Shown in pieces: positions 14,407 through 23,023 of a stretch of DNA of 64,000 nt. Numbering within the stretch: position 1 is the stretch's first letter; every line of letters starts with the position of its first letter. The notes beneath the pieces were generated by a model. That model was not told where the DNA came from. It made no database searches and saw only the letters and a list, made by a program, of their open reading frames with translations. Location: contig JAIUOR010000011.1 of NCBI GenBank assembly GCA_020161795.1, positions 1 through 64,000 on the forward strand, in the 5' to 3' direction. The position numbers were made by a program, and so were the translations under genes. The stretch comes from Actinomycetota bacterium. Its GTDB lineage: Bacteria; Actinomycetota; Actinomycetes; Propionibacteriales; Propionibacteriaceae.

Positions 14407-17400
14407 ATGACCGCCCAACCCGAGACCAGCCCGCGCTACAACACCGTGCCGGCAGCCATCGACCTGCCCGCGATGGAGCACGGGATCCTGGAGTTCTGGA
14501 AGGCCAACGACACCTTCTCCGCCACCCTGGCCAAGACCGCCGAGGGCCGGCCCTGGACCTTCTACGAAGGCCCGCCGACCGCCAACGGCATGCCCGGCAC
14601 CCACCACATCGAGGCCCGGGTGTTCAAGGACGTCTTCCCGCGGTTCAAGACCATGCAGGGCTTCCGGGTCGACCGCAAGGCCGGCTGGGACTGCCACGGC
14701 CTGCCGGTCGAACTGGCCGTGGAGAAGGAGCTGGGCTTCAACGGCAAGCCCGACATCGAGGCCTACGGGGTCGAGGCGTTCAACGCCCGCTGCCGCGAGT
14801 CGGTCAGCCGGCACGTCGACGCGTTCACCGAACTCACCGAGCGGATGGGCTACTGGGTCAACCTCGACCAGGCCTACTGGACGATGGACCCGTCCTTCGT
14901 CGAATCCTGCTGGTGGGCGCTGAAGCAGATCCACTCCAAGGGCCTGCTGGTCGAGGATTACCGGGTCGCCCCGTACTGCCCGCGCTGCGGCACCACCCTC
15001 TCCGACCACGAGCTCGCCCAGGGCTACGAGGACGTCACCGATCCGTCGGTCTACGTCCGGTTCCCACTCACCAGCGGACCGCTGGCGGGCAAGGCATCCC
15101 TGCTGGTGTGGACGACCACGCCGTGGACGCTGGTCTCGAACACCGCTGTCGCCGTCCACCCCGACGTGACCTACGTCGTCGCCACCCAGGACATCCCCGA
15201 AGGGGAGACCCTGGTGATCGCCGAGCCGCTGGCCGAGAAGGTGCTGGGCGAGGGCTGGCTGCTGGGCAGGACCTTCACCGGCAAGGAACTCGAGTTCTGG
15301 AAGTACGCCCGTCCGTTCGAGCTGGTCGAGTTCCCGGACGCGGTGGGGGGCACCCACTACGTCGTCCTGGCCGACTATGTCACCACCGAGGACGGCACCG
15401 GCCTGGTGCACCAGGCGCCGGCCTTCGGCGAGGACGACATGGCGGTCTGCCGCGCCTACGGCCTGCCCTTCGTCAACCCGATCCTGCCCAATGGCACCTT
15501 CGCCGAGGACGTTCCGCTGGTCGGCGGTCAGTTCTTCAAGACCGCGGACGCCGCGCTGGTGGACGACCTGCGCAGCCGCGGCCTGCTGTTCCGCAAGCTC
15601 GACTACACCCACTCCTACCCGCACTGCTGGCGCTGCCACACCACGCTGATCTACTACGCCCAGCCGTCCTGGTACATCCGCACCACCGCGCTCAAGGACG
15701 CCCTGCTGCGGGAGAACGAGAACACCACCTGGTACCCCGAGAACATCAAGTGGGGACGCTACGGCGACTGGCTGAACAACAACATCGACTGGGCGCTGTC
15801 GCGTTCGCGCTATTGGGGCACGCCGCTGCCGATCTGGCGGAACGTGGACGACCCGGCCGACCTGATCTGCATCGGCTCGCTGGCCGAGCTCGGCGAGCTG
15901 ACCGGGCGCGACCTCTCCGAGCTCGACCCGCACCGGCCGTTCATCGACGACGTCGTGATCGAGCGCGGCGGCCACACCTACCGGCGGGTGCCGGAGGTGA
16001 TCGACGCCTGGTTCGACTCCGGTTCGATGCCGTTCGCGCAGTGGGGCTACCCGTGGGCGCCCGGGTCGAAGGAGGCCTTCGAGAAGGCCTACCCGGCCGA
16101 CTTCATCTGCGAGGCCATCGACCAGACCCGCGGCTGGTTCTACTCGCTGATGGCGATCGGCACGCTGGTCTTCGATGAGTCGAGCTACCGCAACGTGCTC
16201 TGCCTGGGCCACATCCTGGCCGAGGACGGCCGCAAGATGAGCAAGCACCTGGGCAACATCCTGGAGCCGATCCCGCTGATGGACACCCACGGCGCGGACG
16301 CCGTCCGCTGGTTCATGGCCGCCGGTGGCTCCCCCTGGTCGGCCCGCCGGGTGGGCCACTCGACCATCCAGGAGACCGTCCGCAAGGTGCTGATGACCTA
16401 CTGGAACACGGTCTCCTTCCACGCCCTCTACGCCCGCGCCAACGACTGGGCGCCGGTGGGTGCGGCGCCTGAGGTGGCCGAACGCCACGTGCTCGACCGC
16501 TGGCTGGTGTCGGCCCGGAACGCCCTGGTGCGCGATGTCACCGCGGCGCTGAACGACTTCGACACCCAACGGGCCGGGGCGCTGCTGGCAGCCTTCGTGG
16601 ACGACCTGTCGAACTGGTACGTCCGGCGCTCCCGACGGCGGTTCTGGGACGGCAACCCGTCGGCGCTGTGGACCCTGCACGAGACGATCGACGCGGTCAC
16701 CCGGCTGCTGGCGCCGCTGGTGCCGTTCGTCACCGAGCGGGTCTGGCAGGACCTGATGGTCCCGGTCGTGCCGGACGCGCCGGCGTCCGTCCATCTGGCT
16801 GACTGGCCGGTCGCGGACGAGGAGCTGATCGACACCGACCTCAACCAGGCGATGGCGCTGACCCGCCGGATCGTCGAACTGGGACGGTCGGCCCGCGCCG
16901 AGGCGAAGGTGAAGACCCGTCAGCCGCTGGCGCGCGCGTTGGTGCCCTCGGTGGCGTTCGGACGGCTGGAGCCGGCTCTGGTCGAGGAGATCAAGGCCGA
17001 ACTCAACGTGGTCGGGCTGGGCTCGTTCGCCTCCGCCGGCGACCTGGTGGACCACTCGGCCAAGGGCAACTATCGTGCGCTGGGTAAGCGGTTCGGCAAG
17101 CAGACCCCGGTGGTCGCGAACGCGATCGCCGCTGCCGATGCCACCACTCTCGCCGCCTCGCTGGCGTCGTCCGGCTCCGCGACTGTAGAGGTGCCGGATC
17201 TCGGCTCGGTCGAGGTGAGCACCGAAGAGGTGATCGTCTCCGAGCGCCCGCGCGAAGGCTGGTCGGTGGTCAACGAGCAGGGCGAAACCGTCGCCCTCGA
17301 CCTGGAACTCACCCCCGATCTGGTCCGCGCCGGCCTGGCCCGCGAGGTGATCCGCCTGGTGCAGGAGGCCCGCAAGGCTTCCGGCTTCGAGGTCTCCGAC

Positions 17401-17580
17401 CGCATCACGCTGACCTGGGCTCCCGATGACACCGAGGCCGGCCGGGCCGTCGCCGAGGCGATCGACGCGCATGCCGCGCTGATCGCCGAGGAGGTGCTGG
17501 CCGTCGAGGTCGCCCGCGGCGCCGGCACCGACTTCGGTGACCCCGACGTCGGCCTGACCTTCACGGTGCGGCGTGTCTAG
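14407..17580 (+). CDS. ileS: isoleucyl-tRNA synthetase
   Basis: A 1057-aa class I synthetase of the long (eukaryote-like, mupirocin-resistant-type) clade. The HIGH-equivalent is GTHH in PPTANGMPGTHHIEAR near residue 63, the CP1 editing domain includes WTTTPWTLVSNTAVAV, and the KMSKS motif is KMSKHLGN near residue 610. The C-terminal anticodon-binding region holds WYVRRSRRRFW. It charges tRNA-Ile in the cytoplasm. Start ATG 14407 lies 7 bases from the GAAGGA sequestered in the T-box leader. The stop overlaps the start of the next gene by 8 bp. Confidence 0.96.
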   Translation: MTAQPETSPRYNTVPAAIDLPAMEHGILEFWKANDTFSATLAKTAEGRPWTFYEGPPTANGMPGTHHIEARVFKDVFPRFKTMQGFRVDRKAGWDCHGLPVELAVEKELGFNGKPDIEAYGVEAFNARCRESVSRHVDAFTELTERMGYWVNLDQAYWTMDPSFVESCWWALKQIHSKGLLVEDYRVAPYCPRCGTTLSDHELAQGYEDVTDPSVYVRFPLTSGPLAGKASLLVWTTTPWTLVSNTAVAVHPDVTYVVATQDIPEGETLVIAEPLAEKVLGEGWLLGRTFTGKELEFWKYARPFELVEFPDAVGGTHYVVLADYVTTEDGTGLVHQAPAFGEDDMAVCRAYGLPFVNPILPNGTFAEDVPLVGGQFFKTADAALVDDLRSRGLLFRKLDYTHSYPHCWRCHTTLIYYAQPSWYIRTTALKDALLRENENTTWYPENIKWGRYGDWLNNNIDWALSRSRYWGTPLPIWRNVDDPADLICIGSLAELGELTGRDLSELDPHRPFIDDVVIERGGHTYRRVPEVIDAWFDSGSMPFAQWGYPWAPGSKEAFEKAYPADFICEAIDQTRGWFYSLMAIGTLVFDESSYRNVLCLGHILAEDGRKMSKHLGNILEPIPLMDTHGADAVRWFMAAGGSPWSARRVGHSTIQETVRKVLMTYWNTVSFHALYARANDWAPVGAAPEVAERHVLDRWLVSARNALVRDVTAALNDFDTQRAGALLAAFVDDLSNWYVRRSRRRFWDGNPSALWTLHETIDAVTRLLAPLVPFVTERVWQDLMVPVVPDAPASVHLADWPVADEELIDTDLNQAMALTRRIVELGRSARAEAKVKTRQPLARALVPSVAFGRLEPALVEEIKAELNVVGLGSFASAGDLVDHSAKGNYRALGKRFGKQTPVVANAIAAADATTLAASLASSGSATVEVPDLGSVEVSTEEVIVSERPREGWSVVNEQGETVALDLELTPDLVRAGLAREVIRLVQEARKASGFEVSDRITLTWAPDDTEAGRAVAEAIDAHAALIAEEVLAVEVARGAGTDFGDPDVGLTFTVRRV

Positions 17581-18253
17581 CCCCGACTTCTCGGCGTTCG
17601 AGGCCGAGAACGCCGGGAAGCCCAAGCCGCCGCCGGTCGTCCTGCTGCACGGAGCCGGGCAACTGCCGACCACGTGGCAGAGCCAGGTCGAGGCGCTCGG
17701 CGCGGAGCGGCGGGCGATGGCACCGTGGATCGCCGGCCTACGTCCGGGCCGCCGCTTCGACCTCTCGCTGAAGACCGCCAGCGCCGAGTTGATCAACTCC
17801 CTCGATCTCTCGGGCTACCAGACCGTCGACGTGGTCGCGCATCAACTCGGGGCGATGGTGGCACTGCAGGCCGCCGCCGACTATCCCGACCGGATCGGGC
17901 GACTGGTGGTCAGCGGCGCGGTGCTGCTGCCCGGGAAGATGGCCTTGCGGATGCAGAAGGCGGCGCTGCGGATGCTGCCTGTCCGTGGCCTGGAGAACAC
18001 CGGGCTCACCAAGGACGACCTGGTCAAGGCGCTGGACGTGATGGCGGAGGCCGACTTCTCGTCCAGGCTGGACGCGATCACCGCCCGCACCCTGGTGATC
18101 GTCGGCCAGTCCGACGCCAACGGCCAGGTCTCGGCGAAGGTCCTGGCCGAGAAGCTGCCGCACGGGCGGCTGGAGGTCATCCCGGCGGGCGTCAACCCGC
18201 CCCTTGAGAACCCTTCCGCCTTCAACCACGCCATGGTCTCCTTCCTCTCCTGA
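17573..18253 (+). CDS. alpha/beta-hydrolase fold protein lacking catalytic Ser and His
   Basis: A 226-aa protein with a clear alpha/beta-hydrolase fold: oxyanion-loop VVLLHGAGQ, nucleophile-elbow region VVAHQLGAMVAL, acid strand LVIVGQSDANG, and the C-terminal AGVNPPLENPSAFN. In active enzymes the elbow reads G-H-S-L-G, but here residue 91 is Gln in place of Ser. The C-terminal loop normally reads G-H-x-P, but here residue 207 is Val in place of His. Only the aspartate remains. It is therefore probably a non-catalytic member. GTG 17573 overlaps the ileS stop by 8 bp, suggesting coupled expression under T-box control. Confidence 0.75.
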   Translation: MSSPDFSAFEAENAGKPKPPPVVLLHGAGQLPTTWQSQVEALGAERRAMAPWIAGLRPGRRFDLSLKTASAELINSLDLSGYQTVDVVAHQLGAMVALQAAADYPDRIGRLVVSGAVLLPGKMALRMQKAALRMLPVRGLENTGLTKDDLVKALDVMAEADFSSRLDAITARTLVIVGQSDANGQVSAKVLAEKLPHGRLEVIPAGVNPPLENPSAFNHAMVSFLS

Positions 18254-18353
18254 GCACGCACCCTCGCCACCTATCCATCATCCCCGCGAAGGCGGAGGTG
18301 ACGAGTGAGAGCGCGGGCCAAGAGGACCGGAGACGATGGAAGCGGGCGGCCGC

Positions 18354-19148
18354 CTAGCCCTGGTGGCCCGTGAAGTGGTCCATGGTGTGGTTCACGCCCA
18401 GGAAGTCGACCATCGCGTCGAACACCGGAACGGGGAGCACGCGGGCGAGCGGCAGCAGGCTCACCGACCAGGGCATGACGAGCTTGGCGGAGCCTCGCTC
18501 GATGGCGTCCAGGGTCTTGGTCGCGACATCCTGCTGCTGCAGAATCGGCAGCAGCCAGGGGAAGCGGGTCTGCACCCCGTCGAACATGCCGGTGTCGATG
18601 TAGAACGGGCAGACCGTCAGCGTGCGCACCGCTGAACGCTCGGCCCGCAGTTCGGCGCGAAGCGCCTCGGTGAAGCCGACCATCGCGTGCTTCGTCCCCG
18701 AATAGTCGGTCATCCGGGTCGTGCCGATCAGCCCGGCGGCGCTGGCCAGGTTCACCACGCAGCCGCGATCGCGCGCCAGCATGCCGGGCAGGAAGGCCCG
18801 GGTCACCCGGTACGGCGCCAGCACGTTCACCTCGTAGGTGCGGCGGATGTCGTCCTCGGTGAGATCGACGAACGGCCTGCCGGCGATCACCCCGGCGTTG
18901 TTCACCAGCACGTCCACCGCTCCGGTCTCGGCGGCCGCCGCCGTCACCTCCGCGGGATTGGTCACGTCGACGGCGAGGAATCGTACGTCCAGTTCGGCGG
19001 ATGCCTGCGCGCCCACCTCCGCATCCCGCGCCCAGACGGTCACCTCGGCACCGCGCTCGATGGCACCAGCGGCCATCAGCCGTCCGATACCGCGAGTTCC
19101 CCCGGTGATCAGAACCCGAGCCCCGCTGAGGGGTGTCCCGTGACTCAT
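18354..19148 (-). CDS. short-chain dehydrogenase/reductase
   Basis: A 264-aa classical SDR: NAD(P)-binding TGGTRGIG near the N-terminus, DVLVNNAGVIAG, catalytic Ser in NLASAAGL, and YSGTKHAMVGF with the Tyr-x3-Lys pair. The C-terminus (PVFDAMVDFLGVNHTMDHF) is typical of longer membrane-associated SDRs (11-beta-HSD/DHRS3-like). ATG 19148 follows GGAG at five bases. It is divergent from the ArsR-type gene, so the operators at 19225-19286 may also influence it. Substrate unknown. Confidence 0.85.
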   Translation of the reverse strand: MSHGTPLSGARVLITGGTRGIGRLMAAGAIERGAEVTVWARDAEVGAQASAELDVRFLAVDVTNPAEVTAAAAETGAVDVLVNNAGVIAGRPFVDLTEDDIRRTYEVNVLAPYRVTRAFLPGMLARDRGCVVNLASAAGLIGTTRMTDYSGTKHAMVGFTEALRAELRAERSAVRTLTVCPFYIDTGMFDGVQTRFPWLLPILQQQDVATKTLDAIERGSAKLVMPWSVSLLPLARVLPVPVFDAMVDFLGVNHTMDHFTGHQG

Positions 19149-19224
19149 CGCATCTCCAGCGTCATGGCGGACATTCTGCTCCACCACTCCCAGGAACCAT
19201 GCACCGGCGTCGACGCAGACTTAT

Positions 19225-19286
19225 TCAACCAAACAGTTGACAACTGGGCGGACGCACCGTACGGTCATTATCAACCAATCAGTTGA
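19225..19286. promoter_or_regulatory. promoter with two palindromic operators for the ArsR-type regulator
   Basis: Two copies of TCAACCAA(A/T)CAGTTGA lie at 19225-19240 and 19271-19286; each is an inverted repeat TCAAC/GTTGA around a 6-base centre. Between them are -35 TTGACA (19237-19242), a 17-base spacer and -10 TACGGT (19260-19265). The -35 box overlaps operator 1 and operator 2 sits at or just after the transcription start, a layout expected for autorepression. Confidence 0.7.
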
Positions 19287-19295
19287 GGAATGGTG

Positions 19296-19637
19296 ATGGC
19301 CGACCAGCTCTCCAAGGTGTTCGCCGCCCTGGCGGATCCGACCCGGCGCGACCTCGTGGCGCGCCTCACGGTGGGTGACGCCACCGTTGGCGACCTCGCG
19401 AAGCCGTACGACATCAGCGTCCAGGCGATCTCCAAGCACCTCAAGGTGCTTGAGGACGCGGGGCTGGTGACCAAGGCACGGCAGGCGCAGAAGCGTCCGG
19501 TCCACCTGGAAGCACAGGTCTTCGACCTGATGACCGCCTGGATCGAGCGCTACCGGCGCCAAGCTGAGGAGCGCTATTCACGGCTGGACGCCGTCCTCGC
19601 CGACCTCAACGCAGCACAGGAAGGCCTCGCCTCATGA
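19296..19637 (+). CDS. ArsR/SmtB-family transcriptional regulator
   Basis: A 113-aa winged-helix protein: FAALADPTRRDLVARLTVGD, then ATVGDLAKPYDISVQAISKH and LKVLEDAGLVTKARQAQKRP, the ArsR layout, with a C-terminal dimerisation helix. No metal-binding Cys cluster (ELCVCD) is present, so it belongs to the non-metal group that pairs with SRPBCC proteins. ATG 19296 is preferred because GAGGAA (19285-19290) lies five bases upstream; ATG 19290 would overlap it. The stop overlaps the next gene's ATG as ATGA. Confidence 0.88.
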   Translation: MADQLSKVFAALADPTRRDLVARLTVGDATVGDLAKPYDISVQAISKHLKVLEDAGLVTKARQAQKRPVHLEAQVFDLMTAWIERYRRQAEERYSRLDAVLADLNAAQEGLAS

Positions 19638-20119
19638 CCGACTTCAGCCAAGCCCAGATCTCCGCCGACGCCGACCTCCCGGTGATCCGCATCACCCGCG
19701 ACTTCCGGGCCACCCCGGCGCAACTTCTGACGGCGCACACCGACCCCGAGTTGTACATCCGCTGGGTGGGACCCGACCGGCCCGCCACCTACCGCATCGA
19801 CTACTGGGACGCCCGCCGCGGCGGCAGCTGGAGATACACCGGCGTCTCGGACGGCACCGAGTACAGCTTCTACGGCAGCTTCCACGAGATCACCGACGAC
19901 CGGATCGTGCAGACCTTCACCTGGGAGGGCATGCCCGACGGCGTGTCCCTGGAGACCCTCCGGTTCGAGGATCTTGGCGACGGCACCACCCGCCTGCACG
20001 CCCAGTCGCTGTGCGACTCCTTCGAGGATCGCGACGCCTGGCTGGCCAGCGGCATGGAGGTCGGCGTCAACGACGGCTACGCCAAGCTCGACGCGCTGCT
20101 CGCCGCCGGCGAGGTGTAA
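19634..20119 (+). CDS. SRPBCC (AHSA1/START-like) domain protein
   Basis: A 161-aa protein of the AHSA1-type SRPBCC family: IRITRDFRATPAQLLTAHTDPELYIRWVGP, then WDARRGGSWRYTG, FYGSFHEI, and FEDLGDGTTRLHAQS. These form a helix-grip fold with a deep hydrophobic ligand cavity. The ArsR plus SRPBCC arrangement is common in actinobacteria and suggests that the regulator controls a ligand-binding partner. It is coupled to the regulator through ATGA. The ligand is unknown. Confidence 0.85.
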   Translation: MTDFSQAQISADADLPVIRITRDFRATPAQLLTAHTDPELYIRWVGPDRPATYRIDYWDARRGGSWRYTGVSDGTEYSFYGSFHEITDDRIVQTFTWEGMPDGVSLETLRFEDLGDGTTRLHAQSLCDSFEDRDAWLASGMEVGVNDGYAKLDALLAAGEV

Positions 20120-20265
20120 ACCGGCACTGGCTGCCGACGGGCAACCAGGACTCCATCGCCCTGCCGACCGCACTTGTCGTCGCCGCGGTCGGCAGGCCGG
20201 CCATCGTGAGAACGGTTCGGCCCCGGACGCCCCCGGGCATAGGCTGCTGGACGGTCCGGATGGAG

Positions 20266-21219
20266 ATGAGCGACGTGACGAAGGCCGAGGCGACGGCACC
20301 CACAACCGAATCGGTCGACGCCAAGGGCGTCCTGATCGCCCTCGCCGCCTACCTGTTGTGGGGTTCGTTCCCGCTGTACTTCCAGTTGCTGGTGCCTGCC
20401 GGACCGCTGGAGATCATCGGACACCGGGTGCTGTGGTCGTTCGTCTTCTGCCTGCTCGGCGTGGTCGCCTGGCGCACGCTGCCCGAGTTCCGCGCCGTCC
20501 TGCGCACCCCGAGGCTCCGCACCGGGCTGATGCTGGCCGGCGTCCTGGTCACGGTCAACTGGCTGGTCTACGTGTGGGGCGTGCTGAACGATCACATCGT
20601 CGACGCCGCGCTGGGCTACTTCATCAATCCCCTGTTCACGGTCACCCTGGCCGTCCTGGTGCTGCACGAGCGGCTCCGCCCGGCGCAGTGGGTCGCGGTC
20701 GGGATCGGCGCCGTGGCGGTGATCGTCATCGCCGTGGGTCACGGGCAGGTGCCCTGGGTGGCACTCGCCCTGGCCACCAGCTTCGGTCTCTATGGGTTGG
20801 CGAAGAACCGGGTGGGCGGCAAGGTGTCGCCGCTGGTCGGCCTGACCGTCGAGACCAGCGCGCTGGCACCGATCGCCCTGGGCTACCTGCTCTGGCTCCA
20901 GGTGACCGGCGCCGGCACCTTCACCGGCCACGGGGGCGCGCACACCGCGCTGCTGGCCAGCGCCGGCATCGTCACCGCGATCCCGCTCCTGCTCTTCGCC
21001 GAGGCCGCAGCGCGCATTCCCCTCAGCATGATCGGGCTGATCCAGTACCTCACGCCCACCATCCAGTTCGCCCTGGGGGTATGGGTCAATCACGAGGTGA
21101 TGCCGCTACCCCGCTGGATCGGATTCGGCCTGGTCTGGGTGGCGCTGATCGTCATGACCGCCGACAGCCTGCGCGCCGCGCGGCAGCGCCCGATCCTGGT
21201 CGAGCCCGAACTGGACTGA
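20266..21219 (+). CDS. rarD: RarD-type EamA/DMT-superfamily transporter
   Basis: A polytopic membrane protein of about 317 aa with ten predicted helices, starting with GVLIALAAYLLWGSFPLYFQ and including EIIGHRVLWSFVFCL, NWLVYVWGVLNDHIVDAALG, YFINPLFTVTLAVLVLHERL and SMIGLIQYLTPTIQF. These are hallmarks of RarD (chloramphenicol-sensitive protein family) in the drug/metabolite transporter superfamily. The substrate is not known. The start is ambiguous: ATG 20260 and GTG 20275 are close in-frame alternatives with weak ribosome-binding sites. Confidence 0.88.
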   Translation: MSDVTKAEATAPTTESVDAKGVLIALAAYLLWGSFPLYFQLLVPAGPLEIIGHRVLWSFVFCLLGVVAWRTLPEFRAVLRTPRLRTGLMLAGVLVTVNWLVYVWGVLNDHIVDAALGYFINPLFTVTLAVLVLHERLRPAQWVAVGIGAVAVIVIAVGHGQVPWVALALATSFGLYGLAKNRVGGKVSPLVGLTVETSALAPIALGYLLWLQVTGAGTFTGHGGAHTALLASAGIVTAIPLLLFAEAAARIPLSMIGLIQYLTPTIQFALGVWVNHEVMPLPRWIGFGLVWVALIVMTADSLRAARQRPILVEPELD

Positions 21220-21259
21220 CGGCCGGCGGGGATCACCCGCGCCCACCGCCCTCCCGACG

Positions 21260-21305
21260 AGGGCCAGCCTTAACCTCCGAGGGCCAGGCCTCAAGGCTGG
21301 CTCTC
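21260..21305. terminator. inverted repeat between convergent genes
   Basis: AGGGCCAGCCTT (21260-21271) is complementary, with a mismatch, to AAGGCTGGCTCT (21293-21304) and would form a stem with a roughly 20-base loop. It lies between the convergent ends of rarD and the downstream oxidoreductase, where a bidirectional terminator is expected. Confidence 0.4.
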
Positions 21306-21371
21306 AGCACGTAGGGCTGGCGCTCGATGGAAGGGGAGGCCAGGCGCGGCGGCCGCGACCAAGCTCGTGGG

Positions 21372-22328
21372 TCAGCGGCCGAGCTGGCGCACCACCTCGG
21401 CCATCAGGCGCTGCACGGCCAGGGTGTCGTCGAGCGGCATGACCGGGCTCTCGGTGAGACCCTCGGCCAGGCACTGGTTGACGTGCTCGATCTCATGGCA
21501 GTAGCCGGCGCCCCGCTTGGGGAAGTGCAACTCCCGCGGCTCTCCGCCCCGCGGGTGCCACACCAGGGTCTCGGCACGGTGGAAGCGAGGTTTGACATCC
21601 ACCCAGCCCTGCGTGCCGGCCACCAGCTGGCGGCCGGGGCCGGCCACCCGGAACGAGATCGCCTCGGAGGCGAACCGGCCGTCGTCCCAGCCGAGCAGCA
21701 TGCCGACCTCACCTTCGACCCCGTTGGGCAACAGCCCGCCGGTCGCGACCACCCGGTCGGGCTCGCCCAGGAACTGCTGGACGAACGCCAGCACGTAGAC
21801 CCCCAGGTCGTAGACCGCGCCGCCCCCGAGCTCGGGGTTGAACAACCGGTCGGCGGGGTCGTACTCCCGCGCGGCGATCAGGTCGCCCTGGATGGTCCGC
21901 ACCTCACCGAGGTCGCCGGCCTCGACCATACGCCGCAGCTCGATCATGGCCGGCAGGAAGCGCGTCCACATCGCCTCCATCGCGAAGACCCCGCGAGCGC
22001 GGGCAGCCTCGACGATCGCGATCGAATCAGCCACCGAGATGGTGAAGGACTTCTCGATCAGCACCGCCTTGCCGGCTTCGATCGCGGCCAGCGCGAGGTC
22101 GGTGTGCTGCGCGTGCGGGGTGGCCAGGTAGACCGCATCGATGTCGGCGGCGAAGAAGGCGTCGTAGTCGAGTGCCCGCGGGATGCCGAACTGATCGGCG
22201 AAGGCCTGGGCGCGCTCGGCCGAACGGGAGCCCACCGCCACCAGCTCGGCGCCTGGGACGTGGGCGAAGTCGGCGGCCATGACGGCGGCCATCCGACCCG
22301 GGCCGGCGATACCCCAGCGAACACTCAT
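21372..22328 (-). CDS. Gfo/Idh/MocA-family oxidoreductase
   Basis: A 318-aa enzyme: Rossmann N-terminus VRWGIAGPGRMA, DAVYLATPHAQHTD, and IEKSFTI in the position of the EKP motif (Pro replaced by Ser). The substrate domain carries ELGGGAVYDLGVYVLAFVQQ. Length and motifs fit the dihydrodiol dehydrogenase/sugar oxidoreductase group. ATG 22328 overlaps the stop of the upstream Pro-rich membrane protein gene as ATGA (22325-22328). The substrate is unknown. It is one of three family members in this window, with only moderate similarity among them. Confidence 0.85.
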   Translation of the reverse strand: MSVRWGIAGPGRMAAVMAADFAHVPGAELVAVGSRSAERAQAFADQFGIPRALDYDAFFAADIDAVYLATPHAQHTDLALAAIEAGKAVLIEKSFTISVADSIAIVEAARARGVFAMEAMWTRFLPAMIELRRMVEAGDLGEVRTIQGDLIAAREYDPADRLFNPELGGGAVYDLGVYVLAFVQQFLGEPDRVVATGGLLPNGVEGEVGMLLGWDDGRFASEAISFRVAGPGRQLVAGTQGWVDVKPRFHRAETLVWHPRGGEPRELHFPKRGAGYCHEIEHVNQCLAEGLTESPVMPLDDTLAVQRLMAEVVRQLGR

Positions 22329-22825
22329 CGCAACTCCTGATCGTTAGGTGGCAGAACCCGCTGCTGCTGGGCGGCGGCGATCCGGCGCCGCTTCATGTCC
22401 CGCGTCACCTGGCGCAGCACCGAGCCACCCAGGATGATCCCGATGATGGCCAGGAACCACGGCAGCCCGCCGAAGATCGCGGCCGCGATCAGGATGGGCG
22501 CCAGCAGCCGCGTGACCACCCGGAGTATCGACTCGGCCGGTGTGGGAGGTGGAACCGAGGTGGCCGGCAGGATCACGGATCCGCTGAGCGCCTCCGGCAG
22601 GGGCGGCGGCACGGCGGGCTGATAGGGCACCTGGTACCCCGGTTGGTACGGGGCCTGATAGGTCGGGTTCCCCGGTGACGCGCTGGTCGGATAGGGAGCC
22701 GACTGGTACGGCAAGGGCGGGGTCTCGGGTGACGCGCTGGGCTGATAGCCGGGCGCGAACGGTGGCTGGCTCCATTGCGGCTCCGGTTCGGCGCCGGAAT
22801 CGGGAGGCTGCCAGTTCGTGCTCAC
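22325..22825 (-). CDS. Pro-rich small membrane protein
   Basis: A 166-aa protein: a long N-terminal Pro/Tyr/Gln/Ser-rich disordered region (1-95) with repeated PYQ and GYQ motifs. A hydrophobic segment follows at about 107-140 (APILIAAAIFGGLPWFLAII and IGIILGG), probably two closely spaced helices, with a basic C-terminus (RDMKRRRIAAAQQQR). Such proteins are frequent in actinobacterial envelopes and have no defined role. It is coupled by ATGA to the oxidoreductase downstream. Confidence 0.7.
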   Translation of the reverse strand: MSTNWQPPDSGAEPEPQWSQPPFAPGYQPSASPETPPLPYQSAPYPTSASPGNPTYQAPYQPGYQVPYQPAVPPPLPEALSGSVILPATSVPPPTPAESILRVVTRLLAPILIAAAIFGGLPWFLAIIGIILGGSVLRQVTRDMKRRRIAAAQQQRVLPPNDQELR

Positions 22826-23023
22826 TTCCCCATCGTAGGCGCATCCCCGTCCGGCGGCGGCCTCCGTACGAGCAGGCCGATCTCAGATCGCTGCATCGGC
22901 CACCTTTCCGCCCGCCAGCGGTCCCCGCGTCCCAGCCGGGTGAACGCCGGCCATTCAGCGGGCGCAACCCACTAAAGTGGACGCGGCCCATTCGGAGACC
23001 GGGCCGAGGGAGGCTCACGCACA

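Noticed and set aside
14383-17796. Very long open frame (over 1100 codons) antisense to ileS
   Set aside because: It is the codon-phase shadow expected opposite a long high-GC gene; composition is repetitive Arg/Gly/Val/His-rich with no domain, and ileS is certain.
22826-23023. Lysine riboswitch before lysC
   Set aside because: The 198-bp leader shows no conserved lysine-riboswitch core; only a ribosome-binding site and short hairpins are seen.
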